Below are positions 54,762 to 63,988 of a stretch of 64,000 bases of DNA, piece after piece (within the stretch, counting starts at the first letter, position 1; the number at the start of each line of letters is the position of its first letter). Both the position numbers and the translations under genes were made by a program. The notes below the pieces were generated by a model that saw only the letters and a program-made list of their open reading frames with translations, was not told the DNA's origin and did no database searches. Source of the DNA: Zhongshania aliphaticivorans (GTDB lineage Bacteria > Pseudomonadota > Gammaproteobacteria > Pseudomonadales > Spongiibacteraceae); the NCBI RefSeq assembly GCF_902705875.1, contig NZ_CACSIK010000001.1, forward strand, positions 1,814,615 through 1,878,614, in the 5' to 3' direction.

Positions 54762-55754
54762 ATGGATGATATCCGCCCAACTATAACACCAGGATCTAAG
54801 CGTTTTCTTGACCAGCTGCGGTTACATATCAGGCAAAACGGTCTCGCGTATCGAACCGAGCAGACCTACTTGTTCTGGATTAAGAACTTTATCCGTTACC
54901 ATTCTCGCCAGCACCCCAAAAATCTAGGCTCACAAGACATTGAGGCATTTCTATCTCACTTGGCGGAGCAGAGGAATTGTTCTGTCAGTACTCAGCGAAT
55001 TGCGTTAAATGCGCTTGTTTATATGTACAAGCGCTTCATGGCGGTGGATGTAGGCGATCTGAAGTTTAGCCCTGCACCCACCCCAAAGCGATTACCAGTG
55101 GTTTACAGCAGGGATGAGATCGCCGCCATACTTTCTCAGCTAAGGGGCGTACATCGCCTGCAGGTTGAACTCATGTATGGAACAGGTTTGCGCAAAGCCG
55201 AGCTATTATCCCTTCGCGTGAAAGATATCGATTTTGGCAGCAATAATATTTTTGTCCGTGGCGGCAAGGGCAATAAAGATCGCACCACAATGCTACCGCA
55301 ACGGCTCATATCACGGCTGACACAGCAAATAGAGCATGTGAAAAGGCTGCATGAGCAGGACGTTCTTGACGGTTATGGCGAGGTATATTTACCTAATGCA
55401 TTGAGTAAAAAATATCCGAGCGCTGCGACAGATATCGCCTGGCAATTTTTGTTTCCGTCAACGACAATCGGCAAAGACCCAAGATCCGGCACGCTTCGCC
55501 GACATCATCTACACCCCTCCGCGTTATCCAAGCAAATACGCAAAGCCGTTCAAGCCGCTGGCATACACAAGCCCGCGAGGTCACACAGCCTGAGACATTC
55601 ATTTGCCACACATTTGCTCGAAGCGGGCTATAATCTCCGAACGATTCAAGAGTTGCTTGGGCATTCCGATATTTCCACAACGGAGATTTACACACACGTA
55701 GTCAACCGAGGTGGGAAAGGGGTGTTAAGCCCTGCCGACAGCCTTGCCTCTTAA
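54762..55754 (+). CDS. intI: integron integrase IntI
   Basis: Tyrosine recombinase that inserts and excises gene cassettes at attI/attC, 330 residues. Catalytic residues are seen in GTGLRKAELL (Arg, about 142), HSLRHSFATHLL (HxxR, about 276), GHSDISTTEIYTHV (His about 299, Tyr about 308). The integron-specific insert between patches II and III is present: YGEVYLPNALSKKYPSAATDIAWQFLFPS (about 205-233), needed to bind single-stranded attC. The start has AAGGGG upstream. The gene diverges from three cassettes and seems intact. It is not IntI1; it resembles environmental or chromosomal IntI proteins, though rank cannot be set without a tree. Confidence 0.96.
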   Translation: MDDIRPTITPGSKRFLDQLRLHIRQNGLAYRTEQTYLFWIKNFIRYHSRQHPKNLGSQDIEAFLSHLAEQRNCSVSTQRIALNALVYMYKRFMAVDVGDLKFSPAPTPKRLPVVYSRDEIAAILSQLRGVHRLQVELMYGTGLRKAELLSLRVKDIDFGSNNIFVRGGKGNKDRTTMLPQRLISRLTQQIEHVKRLHEQDVLDGYGEVYLPNALSKKYPSAATDIAWQFLFPSTTIGKDPRSGTLRRHHLHPSALSKQIRKAVQAAGIHKPARSHSLRHSFATHLLEAGYNLRTIQELLGHSDISTTEIYTHVVNRGGKGVLSPADSLAS

Positions 55755-55827
55755 TCACCGTCGGATAATTGAATGTCCGCTAATGTGACACCACCGTCAG
55801 GTAAAGCATCGATCACTATGACTGCTT

Positions 55828-56440
55828 TTGGCACACACCTGCCCAGCATGTGGCGAGTTCAACGGTCGCTATGTGACTTTTTTGAGACAGAATGAGTATG
55901 TCATATCTCCAGAAGACAATGTGCATTACTTGGACCAAATGACATTCGTTAGAGAAAATACAATAGCGATAGGCTTAAGTGCGCCAAAGGAGCCTGTTTT
56001 CAATTTCCACACGTTTTCTCGGTTGTACTCTCGGGACTGACTTCCGGCTGTTTGGTAATCCACGCCTGGCGGGATGCTTCTGTCAGCAGGAAATGACGGA
56101 CTTCAAGAAAATCAGAGTTGCGCCCCGCTACTCTAAATTGAATCCGATCGACGCGGCCAAAGTCCACGAAATATCGCTCTCTTGGCTCAAAGAAAAGCTT
56201 ACTCTCGCTGAAAGCCGAACGACCGTCGTTTTTACGCACCATGCTCCGTCTGCTCGCTCTCTTCCGATCAGACAACCCGGTGAATTAACAGGTGCGGCCT
56301 ACGCCTCGAACCTGGATCACATTGTCGAGTCCCACAACGTTAGCTTGTGGATTCATGGCCATGTTCATAATGGCTGCGATTACAGAATTTGTAACACGCG
56401 CGTTTTCTGCAACCCTAGGACTACCACCCAAATCATTTGA
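55828..56440 (+). pseudogene. frameshifted, 5'-truncated metallophosphoesterase
   Basis: Two overlapping frames encode consecutive parts of one calcineurin-like phosphoesterase. The first gives GRYVTFLRQNEYVISPEDNVHYLDQMTFVREN; the second, from about 55990, gives TRFLGCTLGTDFRLFGNPRL, then VVFTHHAPSARSL and LWIHGHVHNGCDYRICNTRVFCNPR, the late metal-binding motifs (TxHHAP, GHVH). The frame change lies between about 55960 and 56010. The N-terminal DxH and GD motifs are absent, so the gene is broken at its 5' end too. It follows intI at a short distance and may be an old chromosomal gene cut by integron or transposon activity. Confidence 0.8.
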
Positions 56441-56824
56441 ACTCAGAATTTCAACTAGGCCGGATTGTGGAGGTTTAGCCAGCGGGGATTTGATCCAACC
56501 GCTGTCCGTTGAGAATGGTATAACCAAAACCTCATTTTGCTTTGGGAATCACCATGACTGAGCAGAGGCCACCTTTTCCATAGACCTTTGAAAAAGGCGT
56601 CACCCCAATATATTTATCTAATAATTTCATGTTGATATAGCGTTTCGCAAGAGCTTTTACCCTCAAGTCGTCGACCAGCCACATTATCGTTGTCACAATA
56701 CATGAGCTTGCTCTGCCCTTTCTTAAAGTGAAACTAGTATTCAGAAATCAGTGCTTTTCCACATTATGAATGTGTGACCTTCAAATAGCTCATCGGCAAG
56801 AAGGCCACGTAACAAACCTTTACA
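56441..56824. other. 384-bp region without recognised gene
   Basis: This stretch lies between the phosphoesterase remnant and the first exported hypothetical gene. I see no convincing gene, repeat or RNA in it; small open frames here are antisense or continuation artefacts. Confidence 0.45.
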
Positions 56825-57139
56825 TTAGTTCTCATCAACGTCTTTTAAGTCACAATTACTCATTTTAAATTTTATATTTGGTTGTGGCCCGGGGCGCCCA
56901 AACGATAAAAAGCTCGCTTGCTCCCGTTCAAATAACACTTCGCAATTATCGCCAAAAAATATCGTTAGCGACATTAGGTCGATACTCTTTAATGTTTCAG
57001 CCACAAGCGGGTGATCTTCAATAAATCTAACCATGGTCGTTAAATCCCTGGTGTTTAAAGAAGACGGTGATAAAGCCGCGTGTGTATTCAGAACAGTGGT
57101 TAAGGCAATTGCGACGGTTAATATTTTAATAATTTTCAT
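56825..57139 (-). CDS. small exported hypothetical protein
   Basis: A 104-residue protein with a signal peptide (MKIIKILTVAIALTTVLNTHA) and a short mature part (LTTMVRFIEDHPLVAETLKSIDLMSLTIFFGDNCEVLFER..., with two cysteines). No family is recognised. It is one of several minus-strand genes for exported proteins between 56.8 and 59.8 kb. The start codon is ATG. Function is unknown. Confidence 0.6.
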   Translation of the reverse strand: MKIIKILTVAIALTTVLNTHAALSPSSLNTRDLTTMVRFIEDHPLVAETLKSIDLMSLTIFFGDNCEVLFEREQASFLSFGRPGPQPNIKFKMSNCDLKDVDEN

Positions 57140-57191
57140 AGTTTTGCTACCTATTTCATTTAAGCAGATTGAGTTTGCTACCTCGATAAAT

Positions 57192-57629
57192 CTAATCAGC
57201 CTTTGTTATTTGTGCTGCCTGCGCGATGAGTACCCGCTCAACTTCCCGAACCGTACCCAAGGCGTAGCCACTGTCATCACGGCGGTCATGTCGGTATCTT
57301 TCGGCTAAGCCTGCCATAGCGGGTAACACTCGGTCATAGTAGCTGGCGGCATTTTCGCTATCACGCCAAGCAGCTATTTCAGCAGTTTGCACTGCCGCAG
57401 TTTCTACAGACCAGCCTATTTTACCCCAATGATGAGAAGCATTCTTTTTACGAGCGGCGTCTTGAAACTGTTTTTCTAAGGATGCGTCAATTTCAAGCTG
57501 AAAACGCATTTTCAGTAATAAAGAGGAGCTTGACTCCCCTAGCTTAAGCTTGAATAAAGCAAGAAACTGAACAAGAAGGTCTAAGATCCCTACTCGTATT
57601 TTATATTTAAGTTTAGTCAGTACATCCAT
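57192..57629 (-). CDS. hypothetical protein
   Basis: About 145 residues from the ATG at 57629 (a TTG six codons upstream is less likely). The first part is hydrophobic and basic (LKYKIRVGILDLLVQFLALFKLKLGE), the rest helical and charged (LEKQFQDAARKKNASHHWGKIGWSVETAAVQTAEIAAWRDSE..., ERYRHDRRDDSGYALGTVREVERVL). I do not recognise a family. It may be intact or a fragment; no metal, transposition or nucleic-acid motif is visible. Confidence 0.5.
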   Translation of the reverse strand: MDVLTKLKYKIRVGILDLLVQFLALFKLKLGESSSSLLLKMRFQLEIDASLEKQFQDAARKKNASHHWGKIGWSVETAAVQTAEIAAWRDSENAASYYDRVLPAMAGLAERYRHDRRDDSGYALGTVREVERVLIAQAAQITKAD

Positions 57630-57722
57630 TTGTTGAACTCTAATCAATATCTCGCTAACAAACAGCTTATTGGCTACGAACTAATGAATTAAGCTGCTTA
57701 TTCATGAATGAAAGTGAGCAGA

Positions 57723-58613
57723 TTAATGCTCATCCATGATTTCAATGGATTGATTGGCAAGGTCAATATTTACGTTCGCCAATTCCCCCCACCACTGGCA
57801 ATCTTCGACACAGAATGTTGCATTCAATTCATTTGTCTGTGGTGATTCAATATTTTCGATGGCATGAAATGCTTTGCTATTACCCGTTACGTAATACCAT
57901 ACAAACCATTGCTTACCTTGGTGAACTAGCCCCAATGATAGCGATTGGTAGATGCCATTATTGAATTCAATAATTAACCAATGATTTCCGTCCACAAACT
58001 TATCAAAAACAACCGTATTATTGTGTCTAGCTTGCGTCAAAAGCGTGTTTAAGCCTAATTCATCGTTAATTAACACGCTATTAAGTTGCTTCGTAGTTTG
58101 GTCCCAATGCAGACCGCGAGGAAAACTATCTAATAAGCTATACCAGCCAGTATAAAACGCTTGAGTTCTTTCTTGCTCGCTGAAGTCACATATGCAATCC
58201 ATTGGCTGGTCATCCAGCAACCAACCCGTCTGCGCTGGATAACAATCTTCAAGCTGATCCATATGATGAAAGTGTAGTGCTTGCCAATTGGTTTTATGAC
58301 TTAAAACGGTCAGTTGCTGAACCCCGACACCTTCCATTGTTTCCGACAAAATAATACTCGGTGAAGCGGTGACTTTATCTAAGCAAACACCAGCCAAACT
58401 CACTCTGTTCATTTTTCGTTCAAATAAGGTTTGCTCGTCTTTTTTGAGTGAGATGATATCTGGCTTATCAAACTCAGTGCTTATTTGTAGAAACAGGCGC
58501 TCATCATTTGGGGATGTTATCTGCCAGCTATCGCTAGCGAACACAGAATGGGAAACGCAAAAAAGTAAAATCAACCACATTACTTTTAAGGTGTTTCCAA
58601 TGCTTTTAAGCAT
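57723..58613 (-). CDS. exported hypothetical protein
   Basis: A 296-residue protein with a signal peptide (about 1-26, ending VFA) and a beta-rich mature part with six cysteines (GVCLDK, EDCYPAQTG, DCICDFSEQE, FCVEDCQWWG). Trp/Tyr-rich strands such as GKQWFVWYYVTGNSKAF suggest a globular periplasmic or surface protein. No family is recognised. It stands alone on the minus strand, with 129 bp to the next gene upstream. Confidence 0.7.
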   Translation of the reverse strand: MLKSIGNTLKVMWLILLFCVSHSVFASDSWQITSPNDERLFLQISTEFDKPDIISLKKDEQTLFERKMNRVSLAGVCLDKVTASPSIILSETMEGVGVQQLTVLSHKTNWQALHFHHMDQLEDCYPAQTGWLLDDQPMDCICDFSEQERTQAFYTGWYSLLDSFPRGLHWDQTTKQLNSVLINDELGLNTLLTQARHNNTVVFDKFVDGNHWLIIEFNNGIYQSLSLGLVHQGKQWFVWYYVTGNSKAFHAIENIESPQTNELNATFCVEDCQWWGELANVNIDLANQSIEIMDEH

Positions 58614-58742
58614 TTACTCAGAACCACCAACAAAAACACCGGCGGGAATGATCACCTTGTTGACACCTTTATAGAAGAACCGCGATTTTGTTTTAGGACG
58701 GTTACTTTCACGCTAATAGGGTTACTAAGTCGGTAAGTATGC

Positions 58743-59156
58743 TTAATTTTCGTCGACATATAGCTTTATCCCGTCGGTCTGAATATTTGCTAAATCACTG
58801 CTAAGAGTAAACTCGTTACCTTGTTTCAACCATGTATTGCCCACACTATTTGCGCTTACATAACATACCCTTCCGCCCAGAATAAGCCCAGGAGCACGGA
58901 AGGGAATGAGGCTACGCTGCTGCTTACAACTCACACTGGCAATCTCGGGTGAAAGAGAGATTATGGCTGGGTATACCCCCCACCAGCCGGGAAAACCATG
59001 ACTAATGGCTAATACTTCCTTGGTTTCACCGACCTTTAAATAGACAGCAGAAACGTCGTCTCTATTTTCCATAAGTGATTTATAACTGTTTCGTGTCCCT
59101 GCACAACCTTGCAATAAGACGAGAATAACTACCCAAATAACACAACTGTATTTCAT
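58743..59156 (-). CDS. hypothetical lipoprotein
   Basis: A 137-residue lipoprotein from the ATG at 59156. The signal sequence MKYSCVIWVVILVLLQGCAG has a plausible lipobox with Cys about 18. The mature part contains two further cysteines (VSCKQQR and GRVCYVS) and the Gly/Trp-rich SHGFPGWWGVYPAIISLSPE. The segment from VYLKVGETKEV to VSANSVGNTWLKQG resembles a single beta-sandwich, but I recognise no named family. A GTG four codons earlier is possible. Confidence 0.62.
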   Translation of the reverse strand: MKYSCVIWVVILVLLQGCAGTRNSYKSLMENRDDVSAVYLKVGETKEVLAISHGFPGWWGVYPAIISLSPEIASVSCKQQRSLIPFRAPGLILGGRVCYVSANSVGNTWLKQGNEFTLSSDLANIQTDGIKLYVDEN

Positions 59157-59214
59157 GACAACTAGCACACCTTATTACTTACAACAGTAAGGGACTCTGA
59201 ATTAATTAAGATCA

Positions 59215-59805
59215 TTAACACCCCATCGGAATAGCAATGTTCATCACGGTCACCCTACTCCACTCCCCTTCAATGAATTTTTCGATTTTAAGGCGAACGC
59301 GACTAAGTTCGATGCTAATCGGCCTATAACCTGCCGGCCAACCCTTGCCATTGGCAATATCAACCCACTCTTGTCCTCCCACTCGCATTACTTCGGACGC
59401 AATTTCCTCATCAGTTACGGCGGGGAAACAATCTACGTTTACGTCGTTAAAATCAGGCAGTTGAAAGGTGTTATCGTCTGTTGATTCAATAAGTGCCCAC
59501 TCAGTAGTGCAATGCCTCCAATCGATTAGATCAAGATGTGGCCCTTCGTTTTGGATCGACATGCTGGTTTCTAACTGTATCTGCACCCTGAAGGGCACAT
59601 TATCTTCCTCAAGTAATTCTAAGGTGGCTTTAGATAAGCTATCGCCAACCTCTAGCGACGCATCAATGTTTTTATTAAACGGTGCCGTATAACTCATTAC
59701 TCCTTGGAAAGGCGTAGTACTGCCCACCGGAGTCAATTTGATAAGCTCGACGCCATAACCGAGGCTGGGTAGGACTGTCATTAGTAGTGCGCAAAAATAT
59801 CTCAT
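59215..59805 (-). CDS. exported hypothetical protein
   Basis: A 196-residue protein with a signal peptide (MRYFCALLMTVLPSLGYG) and a beta-rich mature part with cysteines in WRHCTTEW, DCFPAV and the final IPMGC. No family is recognised. It diverges from nhaB with about 220 bp between. Its product could be periplasmic. No evidence links it to antiporter function. Confidence 0.68.
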   Translation of the reverse strand: MRYFCALLMTVLPSLGYGVELIKLTPVGSTTPFQGVMSYTAPFNKNIDASLEVGDSLSKATLELLEEDNVPFRVQIQLETSMSIQNEGPHLDLIDWRHCTTEWALIESTDDNTFQLPDFNDVNVDCFPAVTDEEIASEVMRVGGQEWVDIANGKGWPAGYRPISIELSRVRLKIEKFIEGEWSRVTVMNIAIPMGC

Positions 59806-60025
59806 TTCTGCAGTTTACCCTATTCAAGGTATAACGACTGTGCAAAATAACGTCCTAACTTGATCGATTACAGGAGTGCGTTCATAAAAAGTAAGCACCT
59901 CTATGTTATTGTCATGCGCGGTTCTCCTGCGTCCAAGTCTGTATTATGATTAGCGCCGGTTATTTATCTGGCTGACGCTTACTGTCACCCGTGCCCGATT
60001 GACAACGAATAAGGATTGTAAATCT

Positions 60026-61531
60026 ATGGATCAAAGTATGGTGCGCGCCTTTGCGAGCAATTTTCTCGGTAATGCGCCAGTGTGGTATAAAAAAGCGATT
60101 ATTGGCTTTCTCATCCTTAACCCCATCCTGTTTTACACTGCTGGGCCCTTTATTGCTGGCTGGGCGCTGATTGCAGAGTTTATCTTTACATTGGCGATGG
60201 CACTTAAGTGCTACCCTTTGCAACCGGGCGGTTTACTTGCATTAGAGGCAATTGCTATTGGCATGGCTTCGCCCGAAACGGTCTACATGGAAGCCAGAAA
60301 CAATTTTGAAGTTATCCTCCTACTCGTATTTATGGTGGCAGGTATCTACTTCATGAAGAATTTGCTGCTCTTTGTATTTACCAAGCTCTTGCTTGGCATA
60401 CGCTCAAAAATTGCCTTGTCCCTTGTATTCTCTGGGATGGCAGCAGTATTAAGTGCATTTTTAGATGCATTAACAGTAACAGCAGTGCTTATTGCCGTGG
60501 GTATTGGTTTCTACTCGGTATACCACCGGGTTGCTTCTGGCGGCCATCACTCCCATCACGACCATGATCACGGTGACGACAATAAAGTAACCGATCATTC
60601 CCGAGCTGATTTAGAACAATTTCGTGCGTTTTTACGCAGCTTGTTAATGCACGGCGCGGTGGGCACGGCATTAGGTGGTGTTTGTACCTTGGTTGGTGAA
60701 CCTCAGAACCTTCTGATTGCAGAAAAAATGGGCTGGAGCTTCATTGAGTTCTTCCAGATAATGGCGCCCATTACTATGCCGGTGCTAGTGGCTGGTTTAA
60801 TTACCTGCGCATTACTTGAGGTCTTTGGGCTGTTTGGCTATGGCGCAAAACTACCTGACTCAGTTCGCGCTGTATTGATTGAATACAACGAAGAACAAGA
60901 CGAAAAAAGAACCCCTGCCGACGTGGCTCAACTCGTTGTACAAGGTTTGGTGGCTATTTTCTTAGTAATAGGTCTTGCCTTACATTTAGCTCCCGTTGGT
61001 TTAATTGGTTTGACCATCATCGTTTTACAAACTGCCCTTAACGGCATTGTAGACGAACACCGCATTGGTCATGCGTTTGAAGAAGCCCTACCTTTTACCG
61101 CCCTACTCGTTGTCTTTTTTGCGATTGTTGGGGTTATTCACGAGCAACATTTGTTCAAGCCCATTATTGACTCGGTACTGGCAATGGAAGGCCAAGCAAG
61201 AACTGTGATGTTCTTTGTCGCAAACGGTCTACTTAGTGTTATCAGTGACAATGTGTTTGTCGCTACGGTATACATTAATGAAGTAAAAGCAGCCTATGAT
61301 GCAGGCACGCTAACCCGTGTTGAGTTGGAACATTTAGCTGTGGCCATTAACACCGGTACGAACATTCCCAGTGTTGGTACACCCAATGGTCAAGCCGCTT
61401 TCTTGTTTTTGTTAACATCGGCTCTGGCACCGCTTATTCGATTGTCCTACGGAAAAATGGTTATCATGGCTTTGCCATACACCATTGTTATGAGTAGTGT
61501 TGCCGTTACCATGGTGTGGTTCTTTGATTAA
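60026..61531 (+). CDS. nhaB: Na+/H+ antiporter NhaB
   Basis: Inner-membrane sodium/proton antiporter of 501 residues, normal for NhaB. Family blocks are clear: [110 protein letters not shown] and [25 protein letters not shown] His-rich cytoplasmic loop ([14 protein letters not shown], about residues 172-185) is longer than in E. coli NhaB. The ATG at 60026 with AAGGAT upstream fits the family N terminus. It exports Na+ and supports pH and salt homeostasis, in keeping with a marine host. A bidirectional hairpin follows it. Confidence 0.95.
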   Translation: MDQSMVRAFASNFLGNAPVWYKKAIIGFLILNPILFYTAGPFIAGWALIAEFIFTLAMALKCYPLQPGGLLALEAIAIGMASPETVYMEARNNFEVILLLVFMVAGIYFMKNLLLFVFTKLLLGIRSKIALSLVFSGMAAVLSAFLDALTVTAVLIAVGIGFYSVYHRVASGGHHSHHDHDHGDDNKVTDHSRADLEQFRAFLRSLLMHGAVGTALGGVCTLVGEPQNLLIAEKMGWSFIEFFQIMAPITMPVLVAGLITCALLEVFGLFGYGAKLPDSVRAVLIEYNEEQDEKRTPADVAQLVVQGLVAIFLVIGLALHLAPVGLIGLTIIVLQTALNGIVDEHRIGHAFEEALPFTALLVVFFAIVGVIHEQHLFKPIIDSVLAMEGQARTVMFFVANGLLSVISDNVFVATVYINEVKAAYDAGTLTRVELEHLAVAINTGTNIPSVGTPNGQAAFLFLLTSALAPLIRLSYGKMVIMALPYTIVMSSVAVTMVWFFD

Positions 61532-61550
61532 CACCGCTTTATTCAGCAAT

Positions 61551-61577
61551 AAAAAAAGGGCCTAATGGCCCTTTTTT
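61551..61577 (+). terminator. rho-independent terminator after nhaB
   Basis: A-run, GGGCC stem, TAAT loop, GGCCC, then TTTTTT (61572-61577). The A/T tracts extend the stem, so it can also stop minus-strand transcription arriving from the GspG-like gene. Confidence 0.92.
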
Positions 61578-61650
61578 ATTGCTGCTGGTTTTTCAATTAA
61601 GCTAAACAAAGATGGTATTTGTATGGCTAGCACCCATAACATACTCCAAC

Positions 61651-62193
61651 TTAATCATAATAATTTTCATCACTTTGGTAGCTTATTACCACGTCAGCAT
61701 TAGTGTTTTCTCCCCCCTTTTCCGCATCCCCGCCATAGGTGCTGATTTCAAACCCCGGCGGCGCATCTGAACTTTGATAGAGATAGGCTCTTCGCCAAGG
61801 ATCTTGAATAAGTGTTTCTCGGCTTATATATGGGCCTTTCCACATTGGTGCTAGCGGTGAAGAAGTTGGGTTTTCCAGCAGGGCATGTAAACCCTGCGTG
61901 GTTGTTGGGTAGCGCTTATTATCAAGTTTATACTGGTGTAAGGCGTTGGAAAGCCGAGTGAAATCATTATTTATCTGCTCACTAATTGCAGACTCAATAC
62001 GCTTACTGACGATGAAACCAATTGCCAAAGCAATGAACATGGAAATAACAAGAATTAGCGCGATTTCCCACCGCTTTAGCCCTTGTTGTTTATAAAGTGG
62101 TCCATGCTTTAACTTGCTATACATTATGACGGTGGGTTGTTTGGTCAATATCAGCCTCTCTCTTACAACGCTGGAGGTACGCTTTTTGGGCAT
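61651..62193 (-). CDS. GspG-like type II secretion pseudopilin-domain protein
   Basis: A 180-residue protein whose C-terminal half matches the major pseudopilin GspG: HQYKLDNKRYPTTTQGLHALLENPT, MWKGPYISRETLIQDPWRRAYLYQS and FEISTYGGDAEKGGEN. The N-terminal part has a degenerate prepilin cleavage site QQG-LKRWEIALILV with Glu at +5 but Leu instead of Phe at +1 and a basic insert. A start at 62124 would give the usual short leader. No other gsp genes are near, so it may be a specialised minor pseudopilin or an orphan. Cleavage by PilD is uncertain. Confidence 0.8.
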   Translation of the reverse strand: MPKKRTSSVVRERLILTKQPTVIMYSKLKHGPLYKQQGLKRWEIALILVISMFIALAIGFIVSKRIESAISEQINNDFTRLSNALHQYKLDNKRYPTTTQGLHALLENPTSSPLAPMWKGPYISRETLIQDPWRRAYLYQSSDAPPGFEISTYGGDAEKGGENTNADVVISYQSDENYYD

Positions 62194-62238
62194 ATTTAAG
62201 GAAACGCGATAGTCATTTCTACTATCGCGCCCTAAGCC

Positions 62239-63273
62239 TTAACCCCAATAACGATTTTGGCTTAATTTACCAAGTAATGAGGTTAAACTACGATTAAACG
62301 CGGCCTCTGCTGCAAAGCCAAGCCGTTCTTGCAGGCTGCGTTTCTGGCGGTACTTAACTAAAAATAGATCAGTATCTTCACGCTTAGAAAGCAAATAATC
62401 ATCACTGGTAGACAACTCATCAATGAGTTTTTGATCCAAAGCGCGCTTCCCATACCACACTTCACCGGTGGCAATGTGTTCAATATCTAACTGTGGCCGG
62501 TTCTCACTGACGTACTCTTTAAAGAGAATATGAGTTTCCTCAAGTTCTTCTTTAAATTTTTGTCGGCCTTCGTCAGTATTTTCACCGATCATGGTTAATG
62601 TGCGCTTATGTGCACCCGCAGTATGCAGCTCGACATCTACATCATGCTTCTTTAATAAGCGATTAAAATTAGGCAGTTGGGCAACAACCCCAATTGATCC
62701 TATTACCGCGAACGGTGCGGCTAAAATTTTATTACCGATACAAGCCATCATATAGCCACCGCTGGCGGCAACACGGTCAATGGCAATTGTAAGCGGGATG
62801 CCGTGATTGCGTATCCGCTGAAGTTGCGAAGACGCCAAGCCATAGCTATGCACCATGCCGCCAGGGCTTTCTAAGCGCAACAAGATTTCATCTTCGGGCT
62901 TAGCTACCGTTAATACTGCAGATATTTCATGGCGTAGTAACTCAACTTCCGATGCACTCATATCACCGTCAAAATCGAGAACATAGAGCCGCTTCCTCTT
63001 TTCCTCAGTCTTTTTCTTGCGATCTTGCTTCTCTTGTTTTTTCTTGGCTTTGTGTTCTTTCTTAAAGGTGTCTTCGTCGAGAATTTCATACTTCAGCATG
63101 TCTTCCCAATCCTCAAACTTATGGTTTAAGGTGGAGACTTCGATATGCCCATCATTGCTTTCACGTTTGCCACGCTGGCTCGCTACGGCGATAGCGCTAA
63201 TAATGACTACAACGGCAATAATAATTGTGACCGACTTGGCCAAAAATAAGCCGTATTCCAGTAAAAATTCCAA
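62239..63273 (-). CDS. sohB: inner-membrane S49 peptidase SohB
   Basis: Signal-peptide-peptidase-like serine protease of the S49 family, 344 residues, close to E. coli SohB in size. One N-terminal membrane helix (LAKSVTIIIAVVVIISAIAVAS), a Lys/Glu-rich linker (HKAKKKQEKQDRKKKTEEKRKRLYVLDFDGDMSASE), and the protease core with RLESPGGMVHSYGLASSQL, catalytic Ser in RVAASGGYMMACIGNKI and GSIGVVAQLPNFNRLLKKHDVDVEL. The C-terminal part includes VSENRPQLDIEHIATGEVWYGKRA. The start is TTG with GGAG seven bases upstream. It likely cleaves membrane or periplasmic peptides. Confidence 0.95.
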   Translation of the reverse strand: MEFLLEYGLFLAKSVTIIIAVVVIISAIAVASQRGKRESNDGHIEVSTLNHKFEDWEDMLKYEILDEDTFKKEHKAKKKQEKQDRKKKTEEKRKRLYVLDFDGDMSASEVELLRHEISAVLTVAKPEDEILLRLESPGGMVHSYGLASSQLQRIRNHGIPLTIAIDRVAASGGYMMACIGNKILAAPFAVIGSIGVVAQLPNFNRLLKKHDVDVELHTAGAHKRTLTMIGENTDEGRQKFKEELEETHILFKEYVSENRPQLDIEHIATGEVWYGKRALDQKLIDELSTSDDYLLSKREDTDLFLVKYRQKRSLQERLGFAAEAAFNRSLTSLLGKLSQNRYWG

Positions 63274-63331
63274 CTACATACTCCTAGAGATGTTAAAAGT
63301 GCCACATATTGGTATGTGAATACCTTACAAG

Positions 63332-63988
63332 TCAAGTTGACCAGTTACCTAGAGCCTTGACACCAATTGGATTTGCCGCCTGAATAAACAGGCCGCTACG
63401 GCCGATATAAACATTAAACTGAGCGCCATCTACCATCGGCGCAAAAACGGCATTCCCGTAATCCACTTCAACCCACCGTTTCATAAGGTCATTATTTTGT
63501 AACCACAACCATAGATCTAGCGGTTCAGAAAGATTGATGAGGTATATGGTGCGGGCCATGCTGCGCTCTTCTTCTATACTTTGGTAACGCCCCGATAGCC
63601 GTTCTAAACGGTAGAGATTATTGAAGCCTAAACGGGCCACAGGAAGTGTCCAGCGAATCACTCTGCTATCTAACTGCCATTGATCCCCCATTACCATAAA
63701 GGTCTGTAATGGTTTTTCATCAACGGTATCAATACTGACCAAATATTGCTGATCACCTTTACCTGAAACAAACACTCTAGCGACCAGCTGCTCTTCAGCC
63801 AAATGTCGATAGCTATACACATCCTTGCTAACCACAAGCGCTAAGCCGGTAAAACTAAATGAAAGTACCACCGCTATGAGACCGCTTAGAATGTGTCCTC
63901 TAAGTCTCAATAGCGCCAAAAGACACATCAATAAACCGGCGCCAGTGATGATAAGCATTATTTGGTCTAACGAGATCATTCCGCTCAT
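63332..63988 (-). CDS. hypothetical membrane protein
   Basis: A 218-residue protein with two N-terminal membrane helices (IMLIITGAGLLMCLLALLRL and HILSGLIAVVLSFSFTGLALVVS) and a C-terminal extracytoplasmic, beta-rich part (EEQLVARVFVSGKGDQQYLVSIDTVDEKPLQTFMVMGDQWQLDSRVIRW..., NAVFAPMVDGAQFNVYIGRSGLFIQA). This pattern is widespread in marine Gammaproteobacteria as an uncharacterised protein; no reaction is known to me. It is 58 bp upstream of sohB on the same strand and may share its operon. The gene is complete; only 12 bases of window remain beyond its start. Confidence 0.8.
   Translation of the reverse strand: MSGMISLDQIMLIITGAGLLMCLLALLRLRGHILSGLIAVVLSFSFTGLALVVSKDVYSYRHLAEEQLVARVFVSGKGDQQYLVSIDTVDEKPLQTFMVMGDQWQLDSRVIRWTLPVARLGFNNLYRLERLSGRYQSIEEERSMARTIYLINLSEPLDLWLWLQNNDLMKRWVEVDYGNAVFAPMVDGAQFNVYIGRSGLFIQAANPIGVKALGNWST

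Larger units (their letters stand above)
52436..55754. mobile_element. integron with three minus-strand cassettes
   Basis: intI on the plus strand at the right, an attI region beside its start, and three consecutive cassettes to the left read on the minus strand, each ending in an attC hairpin: 53871-53974, 53150-53240 and 52436-52507. This is the standard integron geometry (integrase divergent from cassettes). The cassette genes code for small membrane-associated or exported proteins of unknown function. No antibiotic-resistance gene, qacEdelta or sul is present, so it is not a clinical class 1 structure. Confidence 0.9.
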
